Source of the DNA: Epibacterium ulvae
Lineage (GTDB): Bacteria; Pseudomonadota; Alphaproteobacteria; Rhodobacterales; Rhodobacteraceae
DNA: 64,000 nt
Direction: 5' to 3'
Assembly (NCBI RefSeq): GCF_900102795.1
Contig: NZ_FMWG01000009.1
Coordinates: 62,001-126,000 of the forward strand
The notes beneath the pieces are model-generated. The model saw nothing but the letters and a program-made list of their open reading frames with translations, had not been told where the DNA came from and made no database searches. The position numbers were made by a program, and so were the translations under genes. Positions 27,362 to 35,383 of the stretch are shown one piece after another. How positions within the stretch are numbered: position 1 is the stretch's first letter; every line of letters starts with the position of its first letter.

Positions 27362-29131
27362 TTATTGAGCGCGCATGTCGTCGCGGCTGATACCTGCAAC
27401 AGATACAGGCTTTTTCATCGCGTCACGGCGGAAAGGCTCACCCAGTTCTTGGTTCAGCAAGATCTCGATGAAGGTGGTTTCTTTGTCTTCCATCTGGCGC
27501 TTAACCGCTTTGTTCAGCTCATCGGTCAGCTCTTCCATGCTGGTGACTGCAACACCGTGAACGCCACATGCTTTTGCGATGCCAGCGTAAGACACTTCTG
27601 TTGCCAGTTCGGTGCCTACGAAGTTGTCATCGAACCACAAAGTGGTGTTACGCTTCTCAGCACCCCACTGGTAGTTGCGGAAGATAACCATGGTGATTGG
27701 AGGCCAATCGTCACGGTTTACCGAAACCATTTCGTTCATGGAGATACCGAATGCGCCGTCGCCTGCGAAACCAACAACGGGAGTGTCGGGGCAGCCAACT
27801 TTTGCACCACAGATCGCTGGGAAGCCATAGCCACAAGGGCCAAACAGGCCAGGTGCCAGATACTTACGGCCATCTTCGAAAGAAGGATAAGCGTTACCGA
27901 TCGCGCAGTTGTTGCCGATGTCAGAAGAGATGATCGCTTCTTTAGGCAGAGCAGCTTGGATTGCGCGCCATGCCATACGAGGTGACATTTTTTCTGGCTC
28001 ACGACCACGTGCACGTTCGTTCCAGGAGGTGCCTGGATCGTCATCTTCGTGATCCATCGCGGTCAGTTGCTGTGCCCATGTGGATTTTGCATCTGCGATG
28101 GTGTTTTTGCGCTCTTCGCGACCTTCGTCACCCGCGGTGTCAGACAGGCGGGCCAGAATGCCTTGGGCAACTTTCTTTGCGTCGCCAACGATGCCAACTG
28201 AGACAGGTTTGGTCAGGCCGATACGATCAGGGTTGATGTCAACCTGAATGATTTTCGCATCGCGGGGCCAGTAATCAATACCGTAGCCGGGCAGCGTAGA
28301 GAATGGGTTCAGGCGGGTACCCAGAGCCAGAACAACGTCTGCTTTGGCGATCAGTTCCATACCTGCTTTAGAGCCGTTGTAGCCCAGAGGACCGGCAAAC
28401 AAAGGATGTGAACCGGGGAACGCGTCGTTGTGCTGATAGCCAACACAGACAGGCGCGGTCAGACGCTCTGCAAGTTCTGCAGAATCACCAATTGCGTTAC
28501 CCAGAACAACGCCAGCGCCGTTCAGGATTACTGGGAATTTCGCGTTTGACAGCAGCTCAGCCGCTTTTGCAACGGCGTCTTCACCACCCTGTGGGCGCTC
28601 AAACTCAACGATTGCAGGCAGTTCGATGTCAACAACCTGTGTCCAGAAGTCACGTGGGATGTTGATCTGTGCTGGTGCAGACGCGCGTTTTGCTTGCAGG
28701 ATCACACGGTTCAGAACTTCTGCGATACGGGACGCATCACGGACTTCTTCTTGGTAGGCCACCATGTCTTCCAGTAGAGCCATTTGCTCAACTTCTTGGA
28801 AGCCACCTTGACCGATGGTTTTGTTTGCCGCTTGTGGCGTCACGATCAGCAGAGGTGTGTGATTCCAGTAAGCAGTTTTGATTGGTGTTACCAGCGAGGT
28901 GATACCGGGGCCGTTTTGGGCAACCATCATCGACATTTTGCCAGTTGCGCGGGTGTAGCCGTCTGCCATCATGCCGGCGTTGCACTCGTGGGCGCAGTCA
29001 AAGAATTTAATGCCAGCTGCAGGGAACAGGTCTGAGATAGGCATCATGGCGGAACCGATAATGCCAAAGGCATTGTCGATACCGTGCATCTGAAGCACCT
29101 TAACAAAGGCTTCTTCGGTGGTCATTTTCAT
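27362..29131 (-). CDS. xsc: Sulfoacetaldehyde acetyltransferase
   Basis: The 589-residue thiamine-diphosphate enzyme turns sulfoacetaldehyde and phosphate into acetyl phosphate and sulfite. It has the ThDP-enzyme architecture: N-terminal PYR domain (MTTEEAFVKVLQMHGIDNAFGIIG, the HECNAGMMADGYTRATGK glutamate region), a central domain, and the C-terminal PP domain with GFAGDGAFGISMNEM as the GDG...N Mg-ThDP motif. The sequence reads as Xsc rather than acetolactate synthase: it starts with the Xsc-typical MKMTTEEAFVK and its partners are pta, tpa and tauR. The ATG at 29131 has a GGGAG site 9 nt upstream. A pair of TauR-like direct repeats ends 83 bp upstream. Confidence 0.96.
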   Translation of the reverse strand: MKMTTEEAFVKVLQMHGIDNAFGIIGSAMMPISDLFPAAGIKFFDCAHECNAGMMADGYTRATGKMSMMVAQNGPGITSLVTPIKTAYWNHTPLLIVTPQAANKTIGQGGFQEVEQMALLEDMVAYQEEVRDASRIAEVLNRVILQAKRASAPAQINIPRDFWTQVVDIELPAIVEFERPQGGEDAVAKAAELLSNAKFPVILNGAGVVLGNAIGDSAELAERLTAPVCVGYQHNDAFPGSHPLFAGPLGYNGSKAGMELIAKADVVLALGTRLNPFSTLPGYGIDYWPRDAKIIQVDINPDRIGLTKPVSVGIVGDAKKVAQGILARLSDTAGDEGREERKNTIADAKSTWAQQLTAMDHEDDDPGTSWNERARGREPEKMSPRMAWRAIQAALPKEAIISSDIGNNCAIGNAYPSFEDGRKYLAPGLFGPCGYGFPAICGAKVGCPDTPVVGFAGDGAFGISMNEMVSVNRDDWPPITMVIFRNYQWGAEKRNTTLWFDDNFVGTELATEVSYAGIAKACGVHGVAVTSMEELTDELNKAVKRQMEDKETTFIEILLNQELGEPFRRDAMKKPVSVAGISRDDMRAQ

Positions 29132-29214
29132 GGTGGCGGCTCCCTAGAAACGCGTAATTTGGGCCAAGATTGGCCAAGTGACTGGTCTCGTTTAGGCTGT
29201 GGCGTCTTCCCTCG

Positions 29215-29247
29215 TTAGGGCCAAAAACTGGCCCCAAATAGATCCAG
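29215..29247 (-). promoter_or_regulatory. Candidate TauR operator upstream of xsc (two direct repeats, 23-bp period)
   Basis: On the minus strand CTGGATCTAT (29247-29238) and TTGGCCCTAA (29224-29215) each match 8 of 10 bases of CTGGACYTAA, the TauR direct repeat reported for Rhodobacter as I remember it. They start 23 bp apart, exactly the period of the pair upstream of tpa, and the inner repeat is 83 bp before the xsc ATG. A promoter for the xsc operon between tauR and xsc is inferred. Confidence 0.6.
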
Positions 29248-29268
29248 TTCCCTTCGCCATATGCCTAT

Positions 29269-29291
29269 AAATGAGACGTAGCGTCTCATTT
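29269..29291 (-). terminator. Hairpin overlapping the tauR stop codon
   Basis: A 10-bp perfect stem (29269-29278 / 29282-29291, loop of 3) includes the tauR TGA and ends with TTTATA on the minus strand. It is the likely tauR transcript end, which would make xsc depend on its own promoter. Confidence 0.6.
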
Positions 29292-30752
29292 ATTACACTT
29301 TACGATCTCTTTTGCAATCAGTTCGATGCCGGCCTCAATTTTACTCTTGGGAATGGAAGTATAACCGAGGCGATAGTGGTTTTGTTTGCGTGTTGCAGGG
29401 GCGAAAAACGGTGCACCCGGTTCCAGAAAGACACTGCCTGAGCGTAACTTGCGTGCTACGTCGTCCATATTGGTGCCTTCGGGTGCTTTCATCCAAAGAG
29501 AAGAGCCACCGAACTGGCCTGAACCGGAAATTGTCAAACCATGCTGTTTGATTGATTCTTCAATGACCAGTCTGCGACCGTGTAAGGTTTTTGCGATCCG
29601 GCGAATCTGTGCATCATAATGCCCAAGAGATAAGAAGTAAGCTACCGTTCTTTGCATATGGCCTGGCGGGTGCCGCAAAACATTTGCTCGCAAAGCGCGC
29701 GCTTGTCTGATGAAAGATTCGGAGCCCACAAGATACCCGAGGCGAAGACCCGGAAAGAGCGACTTTGAAAAGCTGCCGATGTAGATAACTCGGCCTTCTT
29801 GATCTAGCGATTTGAGCGCAGGGGAGGGAGAGTCTAAGAAAGACATCTCAAACTCGTAATCATCTTCAACGATAACTGCATTGATGTCGCGCGCTCGTTT
29901 TAGCAGCGCTTTGCGACGCTCCATTGGCATGTTCGTCGTAGTTGGACTTTGATGGCTCGGTGAGGTGAAGATGACATCTGTATCGTCTGAAATGAGCTCT
30001 GGTGGCAATCCATCTTCATCTACTGGAATGCCTTCAAATTGGCAGCGTGTGTTCACCAATTGATCGCGCAACGTATAGTAGGCTGGATCTTCCAGGGCGG
30101 CTTTGCGTCCACGATTCAGCAGAATTTGTGCCGTCAGCCAGAGCGCGTTGGTTGCGCCAAGCGTTATTAGAATTTCCTGCGGACGCGCTATAACGCCACG
30201 ACGGGGGAGGGAATGGCGTGCAATGTATTCGACCAAAAGAGGGTCATCGTGATCGTATTGATCATTGGCCAGAGCAGAAAAATCTTTATGCCCGAGTGCC
30301 CGCAGTGCACAAAGTCGCCAGTTGGCATGATCGAACAAAGATGCGTCTGCTTGGCCATATATGAATGGGTAACGGTAGTCGCGCCAATCCTGTGGTTTAT
30401 GTGGCGTATCTCCGCCGGTGAACGTGCGGGCCAGTGACCGGGACCAGTCTACAGAATCCACTGTTTTTTGCGTCGGAGTATAAGAGGGCGGCACTGGCGC
30501 GTTTGTGGAGACAAAATACCCTGAACGCCCCTTAGACGATAGATAATCGCTTGCGAGAAGTTCAGTATAAGCCAAGGTCACAGTAATTCGGCTAATGCCT
30601 AGATGGGATGCCAATTTGCGCGAAGACGGCAGCTTTTCACCTATGCGAAAACGCCCGGAAAGGATGCCTTCGGCGATCATTTCCTGGATCTGAGCTTGAA
30701 GTGTGCCCTGTGCGTCGGGGTTGAGAAAGAAAGTTTCAACAGATATCGCCAT
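29286..30752 (-). CDS. tauR: TauR, MocR-type GntR/aminotransferase regulator of taurine genes
   Basis: The 488-residue regulator joins an N-terminal GntR winged helix (residues about 15-80; GRFRIGEKLPSSRKLASHLG, then ISRITVTLAYTELLASDYL) to a fold-type-I aminotransferase domain. The PLP-binding lysine lies in IYIGSFSKSLFPGLRLGYLV. MocR proteins use PLP as sensor cofactor and bind direct repeats. In Rhodobacter capsulatus TauR activates taurine use. It sits between tpa and xsc on the same strand, and each of those has its own repeat pair upstream. The ATG at 30752 has no clear ribosome site. A single operator-like decamer lies 37 bp upstream. Confidence 0.93.
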   Translation of the reverse strand: MAISVETFFLNPDAQGTLQAQIQEMIAEGILSGRFRIGEKLPSSRKLASHLGISRITVTLAYTELLASDYLSSKGRSGYFVSTNAPVPPSYTPTQKTVDSVDWSRSLARTFTGGDTPHKPQDWRDYRYPFIYGQADASLFDHANWRLCALRALGHKDFSALANDQYDHDDPLLVEYIARHSLPRRGVIARPQEILITLGATNALWLTAQILLNRGRKAALEDPAYYTLRDQLVNTRCQFEGIPVDEDGLPPELISDDTDVIFTSPSHQSPTTTNMPMERRKALLKRARDINAVIVEDDYEFEMSFLDSPSPALKSLDQEGRVIYIGSFSKSLFPGLRLGYLVGSESFIRQARALRANVLRHPPGHMQRTVAYFLSLGHYDAQIRRIAKTLHGRRLVIEESIKQHGLTISGSGQFGGSSLWMKAPEGTNMDDVARKLRSGSVFLEPGAPFFAPATRKQNHYRLGYTSIPKSKIEAGIELIAKEIVKCNK

Positions 30753-30788
30753 CGGGTTACTTTAGTTTGGCGATACGGTGGATGCAAT

Positions 30789-30798
30789 CTGGACTTAC
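30789..30798 (+). promoter_or_regulatory. Single TauR-like half-site upstream of tauR
   Basis: CTGGACTTAC matches 9 of 10 bases of CTGGACYTAA, the best single match in the window. It lies 37-46 bp upstream of tauR in the opposite orientation and lacks a partner at a 23-bp distance. It might serve autoregulation. Confidence 0.4.
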
Positions 30799-30900
30799 GC
30801 CTTTTCAAGGCTCTAATCGTAGAAAATTAGAATGTGTCAAATGGCATTTCTTTCAGTTAGTCATCCACTGACATGAAGCATTTTAGGCTTGATATGAAAA

Positions 30901-30924
30901 AACGCCCTGCAGGGGCAGGGCGTT
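30901..30924 (-). terminator. Intrinsic terminator of tpa
   Basis: A 10-bp perfect stem AACGCCCTGC/GCAGGGCGTT (30901-30910 / 30915-30924, loop AGGG) starts about 28 nt after the tpa stop. It is followed on the minus strand by TTTT, giving a six-T tract with the stem end. It separates tpa from tauR. Confidence 0.85.
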
Positions 30925-30952
30925 TGGGTTTTTGTTGCGGATGGGCTGATGA

Positions 30953-32350
30953 TTAGCCGAATACTTTGCTCAGCGCTTTGTCAACAGTTTCACAGATCAG
31001 GTCGATCTCTTCTGCGGTTGAAATCAATGCTGGGCTAAAGCAAAGCGTGTTGTTGAAGCCAGGAATAGAGCGGTTGGTGATGCCGATGATAACGCCCATC
31101 GCACCGCACTCCGCGACAACTTTTTGCGCATCTGCTTCATCTACAGGTTCTTTAGTGTCGCGGTCTTTGACCAGCTCAACACCTTGGAACAGGCCTTTGC
31201 CACGCACATCCCCGATGACGGCGTGTTTTTCCATCATCGCTTTGAAGGATGCATTCATGCGATCCCCCAAGGTGCGTACATTTTCCAGCAGATTTTCGTC
31301 TTCGATGATGCGAATGTTTTCCAACGCTGCCGCCGGGCCCGCAGTACAGCCACCAAAGGTGGAAATGTCGCGGAAGTAACCCATCGGATCCGATGTATCA
31401 TCTTTAAAGATGTTAAAGATTTCTTCGGTGGTCACTGTGCATGCAATTGCCGCATATCCAGACGCTACACCTTTGGCCATGGTCACGAAATCAGGTTTGA
31501 TGCCAAAGTGCTGATAGCCGAACCATTCGCCGGTACGACCCACGCCGCAGACGACTTCATCGATGTGCAACAGGATGTCGTACTTTTTGCAAATTTCTTG
31601 AACGCGGTCCCAGTAGCCGACTGGCGGCTCGATCACGCCGCCGCCCGCGGTGATGGGCTCAAGACAAAGCAGGCCAACGGTTTCTGGACCCTCGCGCAGG
31701 ATCACCTCTTCGATCTGATCCGCACAGGCACGGCCAAACTCTTCACCAGACAGGTTCTCCAAACCCAACTGATCTTTACGGTATTCCATGCAGTGTGGGA
31801 CTTTTACAAAGCCTGGCGCAAATGGACCATATTGTGCAACCCGCTGCTCTTGCCCTGTTGCAGACATCGCGCCCAGCGTTGAGCCGTGGTAATCGCGATC
31901 CCGGTACAGGATTTTGTATTTCTTGCCGTCATATTTCTTGTGCGAGATTTGGCGCACCATCTTGAAGACTTTTTCGTTTGCTTCAGATCCAGAACTACTG
32001 AGATACGCGCGGGTCATGCCCGGCATCTTTGAGATCAATTTTTCAGAGAATAACGCGCCAGGAATAGAGCCCGCGACGCCTGCGAAATAGCAGAGTTTTA
32101 CCAGTTGATCGCTGACGGCCTTTGCAATGCTTTCACGCCCGTAGCCAACGTTTACGGTCCAGACGCCACCAGATACCGCATCTAGATATTCTTTTCCGTG
32201 TTGGTCCCAGACGCGCGTGCCTTTGCCTTCGACGATAATCCGTGGATCCGCGGTCTCTAGTGCTTTGTGCTGGAAGAGGTGATGCCACACATGCGCCTTA
32301 TCGGCGCTGACAACATGGGAAAGATCGTTTTCTGTGAACGCGCCTTGCAT
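30953..32350 (-). CDS. tpa: Taurine-pyruvate aminotransferase
   Basis: The 465-residue class-III PLP aminotransferase transfers the amino group of taurine to pyruvate, giving sulfoacetaldehyde and alanine. It has the class-III pattern: YLDAVSGGVWTVNVGYGRESI, AYLSSSGSEANEKVFKM, the LLHIDEVVCGVGRTG aspartate that binds the PLP ring nitrogen, and the PLP lysine in FVTMAKGVASGYAAIACTV. The start has AAAGGA. By sequence alone it could be another omega-aminotransferase, but adjacency to tauR and xsc fixes the substrate well. It is monocistronic, with a terminator behind it and TauR-like repeats 93-125 bp ahead. Confidence 0.94.
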   Translation of the reverse strand: MQGAFTENDLSHVVSADKAHVWHHLFQHKALETADPRIIVEGKGTRVWDQHGKEYLDAVSGGVWTVNVGYGRESIAKAVSDQLVKLCYFAGVAGSIPGALFSEKLISKMPGMTRAYLSSSGSEANEKVFKMVRQISHKKYDGKKYKILYRDRDYHGSTLGAMSATGQEQRVAQYGPFAPGFVKVPHCMEYRKDQLGLENLSGEEFGRACADQIEEVILREGPETVGLLCLEPITAGGGVIEPPVGYWDRVQEICKKYDILLHIDEVVCGVGRTGEWFGYQHFGIKPDFVTMAKGVASGYAAIACTVTTEEIFNIFKDDTSDPMGYFRDISTFGGCTAGPAAALENIRIIEDENLLENVRTLGDRMNASFKAMMEKHAVIGDVRGKGLFQGVELVKDRDTKEPVDEADAQKVVAECGAMGVIIGITNRSIPGFNNTLCFSPALISTAEEIDLICETVDKALSKVFG

Positions 32351-32442
32351 GACAGGTCCTTTCGAGAGAGGTTAATCCAGTGCTGGCTGTTAGCGTACGC
32401 ACCGCTTCATATTACGTTCAAATCTCATTAACGGAACGAAGA

Positions 32443-32475
32443 ATAGGGCCAGGTCATCGATCACATTATGACCAG
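32443..32475 (-). promoter_or_regulatory. Candidate TauR operator upstream of tpa (two direct repeats, 23-bp period)
   Basis: On the minus strand CTGGTCATAA (32475-32466) and CTGGCCCTAT (32452-32443) each match 8 of 10 bases of CTGGACYTAA. They start 23 bp apart, as do the repeats upstream of xsc. The inner one is 93 bp from the tpa ATG, consistent with an activator site upstream of a -35 element. Confidence 0.62.
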
Positions 32476-32555
32476 TTCGTTTATTTTATCGGATGCAAGC
32501 TTTTTGAGCTTTTTGCGGCGCCATGATGTGCAGTTGCAGCAACTTCAACAGAGGA

Positions 32556-32575
32556 ACAGAGACCATTGTCTCTGT
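32556..32575. repeat. Perfect 8-bp hairpin in the tpa-lacI gap
   Basis: ACAGAGAC and GTCTCTGT flank a CATT loop. The gene layout does not call for a terminator here, so it may be a remnant, a protein site or the end of an unannotated small RNA. Confidence 0.35.
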
Positions 32576-32858
32576 GATCTTGTTGCGCCGCGTCGTATTC
32601 TGTCGTTAGTTTTGAGGTGATGTAGATCGCCTGAAGCTGGCGCGCGTTTTATGCCAACCCGGCCAAGCTATTGAGGTCTCAGTCAAAACCCTAAGCGGTG
32701 AAACGCAAATGCGATTTGCAATGAGCAAAATCGTATTCGCGAGACGGAAAATTCTATTCATATATGTGAATGTTAAGTGATTGTATTTCAGGCTGTTTTT
32801 TATGGTTTTGCCTAATTATTAATCCCTTTCTCGCAGTGGTGTGTGATTTTTTTCCTTG

Positions 32859-32874
32859 CCGAAACCGGTTTCGG
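32859..32874 (+). promoter_or_regulatory. Perfect 16-bp palindrome, LacI-family operator
   Basis: CCGAAACCGGTTTCGG is a perfect palindrome with a central CG, the hallmark of LacI/GalR-family operators. It lies 27 bp before the ATG of the LacI-type gene, so it would overlap the promoter or transcript start and give autoregulation. As the only such site seen, it may control the whole downstream operon. Confidence 0.75.
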
Positions 32875-32901
32875 AAATGAATCGTTTAGGTGGGAGGACG
32901 T

Positions 32902-33966
32902 ATGTCGAGACATGTAAAAGCTGATTTTTCGGATCAGAGTCGGGTGACAATTAATCACTTGTCACAGGCACTGGGACTGACAAAAGGGACGGTGAGCCGT
33001 GCCCTGAACGGCTATCCTGATATTTCGGAACGGACACGCTTAAAAGTTCAGCGCACAGCTGAGCGCATGGGCTATCAACCACTCAGCCATGCGCAGGCGA
33101 TACGTACAGGTCGTAGTCGCTCCATGGGGCTGGTGATCCAAACCTATGATCACGATGCACAACGACCGTTTCTAGCGGAGTTCTTGGCGGGCATTTCAGT
33201 TGCGGCGGCCAGTGAGGGCTGGACCTTGACAGTCACCGCCTCAGATACACCCGAAGGAACGCTTGAAGTGATGCGGCAGCTGATAAAAGAGCGTAAAGCA
33301 GATGGGTTTATATTGCCTCGCACGCTGCGTCAGGACCCCCGCGTGGACCTGATGAGGGCTTTGAAGACACCTTTTGTGTTGTTTGGGCGGGTGGAGGACC
33401 CAACAGAGTGCGCGTGGTATGACATTAAAGGCGGTGCCGCGATGCATGAGGCGCTGGGGCGACTGGTAGATTTGGGACATCGTCGCATCGCTTATGTAGG
33501 TGGTGGTCAGCAATATAACTATCAGCGGTTGCGCTACAGAGGGTACCGCGACGGTTTGGAAAGCCACGGCTTTGATCTAGATAATGCTCTGGTTCACCAA
33601 AACGCTGTAACGCGCGCCGCAGGGGCGCAGGCCACGCGCGCGCTCCTTGAATTGGACAGCCCACCGACTGGTATCATCTATGCCGTTGACGCAGCAGCTG
33701 CGGGAGCTTGGGATGCGGCACAAGAGTTCGGGCTGACGATCGGAAAAGATCTCTCTGTTGTCACGTATGATGGCACTGGAGAAGGCGCAAATCTGCAGCC
33801 GGCATTGGCGAGTTATGCAGTTGATATCCGGCGCGCAGGTGAACGTTTGACACAACTGTTGATCCGCCGCATTCGCGGCGAGGATGTGGAATTGCTGCGC
33901 GAAGAAGAACCCGCGCAGTTTCGTCCGGGTGGTTCCTTAGGGCCTGCACCGGCGACAAAACACTAA
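32902..33966 (+). CDS. LacI-family transcriptional regulator of the sugar-import operon
   Basis: The 354-residue repressor has the N-terminal LacI helix-turn-helix and hinge (VTINHLSQALGLTKGTVSRA, residues about 12-60), then a periplasmic-binding-protein-like sensor domain (RSMGLVIQTYDHDAQRPFLAEF; GHRRIAYVGGG; a C-terminal VVTYDGTGEGANLQP). A Pro- and Ala-rich C-terminus follows. The ATG at 32902 is 5-10 nt after GGGAGGAC, and the GTG frame opening at 32890 is in that ribosome site. It is the first gene of a same-strand run of six genes and lies behind its probable operator, so it likely senses the imported sugar. Confidence 0.93.
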   Translation: MSRHVKADFSDQSRVTINHLSQALGLTKGTVSRALNGYPDISERTRLKVQRTAERMGYQPLSHAQAIRTGRSRSMGLVIQTYDHDAQRPFLAEFLAGISVAAASEGWTLTVTASDTPEGTLEVMRQLIKERKADGFILPRTLRQDPRVDLMRALKTPFVLFGRVEDPTECAWYDIKGGAAMHEALGRLVDLGHRRIAYVGGGQQYNYQRLRYRGYRDGLESHGFDLDNALVHQNAVTRAAGAQATRALLELDSPPTGIIYAVDAAAAGAWDAAQEFGLTIGKDLSVVTYDGTGEGANLQPALASYAVDIRRAGERLTQLLIRRIRGEDVELLREEEPAQFRPGGSLGPAPATKH

Positions 33967-33997
33967 CACTCAAAGACGATCAAACTGGGAGGAAACC

Positions 33998-35341
33998 ATG
34001 GAATTGAAACGGTCACTTTGGATGGGCACAGCTGTTCTGGCTTTGTCAGCCGTTGCGGCGCAGGCGGACACATTGCGGTTCTGGACGATTGAAGAACAGC
34101 CAGAGCGTCTTGCCAAGCAAGAGCAGTTGGCGGCTGATTTTTCGGCTAAAACCGGTCACACAGTCGAAGTTATCCCTGTCACGGAAAAAGATCTGGGCAC
34201 GCGCGCGACCGCGGCATATGCGGCTGGCGATCTGCCGGATGTGATTTACCACACTTTGCAATATGCGGCACCTTGGACGGATGCGGGTATTCTGGATCCC
34301 GATGCGGCGACTGATGTGATCGAAGATCTAGGCATTGGCACATTTGCTTCGGGCGGTCTGAATATGGCTGCTCTGCCAGATGGGTATGCTGCTGTTCCGG
34401 TCGATGGCTGGACACAGATGCTGGTCTACCGCAAAGATTTGTTTGATGCGGCAGGTTTAGAAGCTCCGACGTCATTTGCAAATGTGCTGGCTGCTATTGA
34501 AAAGCTGCACAATCCACCAGAGGTCTTTGGTTTCGTTGCCGCGACAAAGGTAGATGAGAATTTCATGAGCCAGATCTTGGAGCATGTCTTCCTTGCCAAT
34601 GGTGTCTCTCCAGTGGGTGGCGAGGGTTTTGCTGAGCTTGATACAGCAAAAACCACCGAAGTTCTGGATTTCTACAAAGCCATCGCAAAAGCGTCACCTC
34701 CGGGTGAACTATACTGGAAACAGTCGCGCGAGCTGTATTTTGCAGGAAAGGCAGCGATGATCATCTGGTCTCCCTTCATTCTGGATGAACTGGCTGGGCT
34801 GCGCGACAGTGCCCCGCCAACCATCACAGATGATCCAACTTCTGCTGAACTGGCGTCTAAAACTGGTATCGTGACAACCTTTGCAGGCCCATCAAATCCA
34901 GAAGGTGCTGCATGGGGGGACGTGCGCTATTTCGGAATTACTTCGGATGCGTCCACAGATGCCGCAATCGAGTTTGTAAAGTTCTCAATGGACGAAGGCT
35001 ACACCCAGACATTGTCGATTGCGCCAGAAGGAAAGTTCCCAGTGCGCCGCGGAACAGCGGATGATGCAGAGGCTTTCTCGAAAGCATGGTCAAAGCTTCC
35101 CGTTGGTGTCGATCGTAAAGCACCATTGGGTGATCTTTATGCGCAAGAGATGATTGATGAAATCGTAGGTGGATTGGATGTGGCGCAACGTTGGGGTGTC
35201 AAAGAAGGCCAGCTGTCTCTTGCTTCAAAGATGATCAACAGCCAAGCGATCAACCGGATTGTTCGTGAGTACATTGACGACCAGATCGATGCTGCAGCAG
35301 CTGTTGCCGCATTGAATGAAGAACTGGGCGAAATCGAGTAA
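33998..35341 (+). CDS. ABC transporter extracellular solute-binding protein (family 1)
   Basis: The 447-residue protein has a Sec signal peptide (MELKRSLWMGTAVLALSAVA, AQA cleavage) and the family 1 (MalE/UgpB-like) binding fold: DTLRFWTIEEQPERL, DLPDVIYHTLQYAAPWTDAGIL, YAAVPVDGWTQMLVYRKDLF and GKAAMIIWSPFIL. It should capture an oligosaccharide or glycoside in the periplasm and deliver it to the two permeases that follow. The GGGAGGAAACC site before the ATG at 33998 is strong. The gap to the first permease carries a stem-loop, typical of differential expression of binding protein and membrane parts. Confidence 0.92.
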   Translation: MELKRSLWMGTAVLALSAVAAQADTLRFWTIEEQPERLAKQEQLAADFSAKTGHTVEVIPVTEKDLGTRATAAYAAGDLPDVIYHTLQYAAPWTDAGILDPDAATDVIEDLGIGTFASGGLNMAALPDGYAAVPVDGWTQMLVYRKDLFDAAGLEAPTSFANVLAAIEKLHNPPEVFGFVAATKVDENFMSQILEHVFLANGVSPVGGEGFAELDTAKTTEVLDFYKAIAKASPPGELYWKQSRELYFAGKAAMIIWSPFILDELAGLRDSAPPTITDDPTSAELASKTGIVTTFAGPSNPEGAAWGDVRYFGITSDASTDAAIEFVKFSMDEGYTQTLSIAPEGKFPVRRGTADDAEAFSKAWSKLPVGVDRKAPLGDLYAQEMIDEIVGGLDVAQRWGVKEGQLSLASKMINSQAINRIVREYIDDQIDAAAAVAALNEELGEIE

Positions 35342-35353
35342 TCCTTTTCTTTC

Positions 35354-35378
35354 CCTTCCCCGGCTCGTCTGGGGAAGG
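35354..35378 (+). promoter_or_regulatory. Stem-loop that pairs with the permease ribosome site
   Basis: An 8-bp perfect stem CCTTCCCC/GGGGAAGG (35354-35361 / 35371-35378) fills most of the 42-nt gap after the binding-protein gene. Its right arm is the apparent Shine-Dalgarno of the permease at 35384, so folding would hide it, stabilise the upstream message and lower permease output. Confidence 0.6.
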
Positions 35379-35383
35379 ACACC

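Larger units (their letters stand above)
32351..32901. other. Intergenic region between divergent tpa and lacI-type gene
   Basis: This 551-bp AT-rich gap is the longest without a gene. It contains the TauR-like repeat pair for tpa (32443-32475), a perfect 8-bp hairpin (32556-32575), a near-palindrome ATTCATATATGTGAAT at 32756-32771 and the LacI-type operator at 32859-32874. No open frame in it looks coding. The stretch 32580-32750 shows nothing I can name. Confidence 0.7.

Noticed and set aside
27293-27985. 230-codon plus-strand frame over pta and xsc
   Set aside because: Antisense to the ThDP domain of xsc. No family features.
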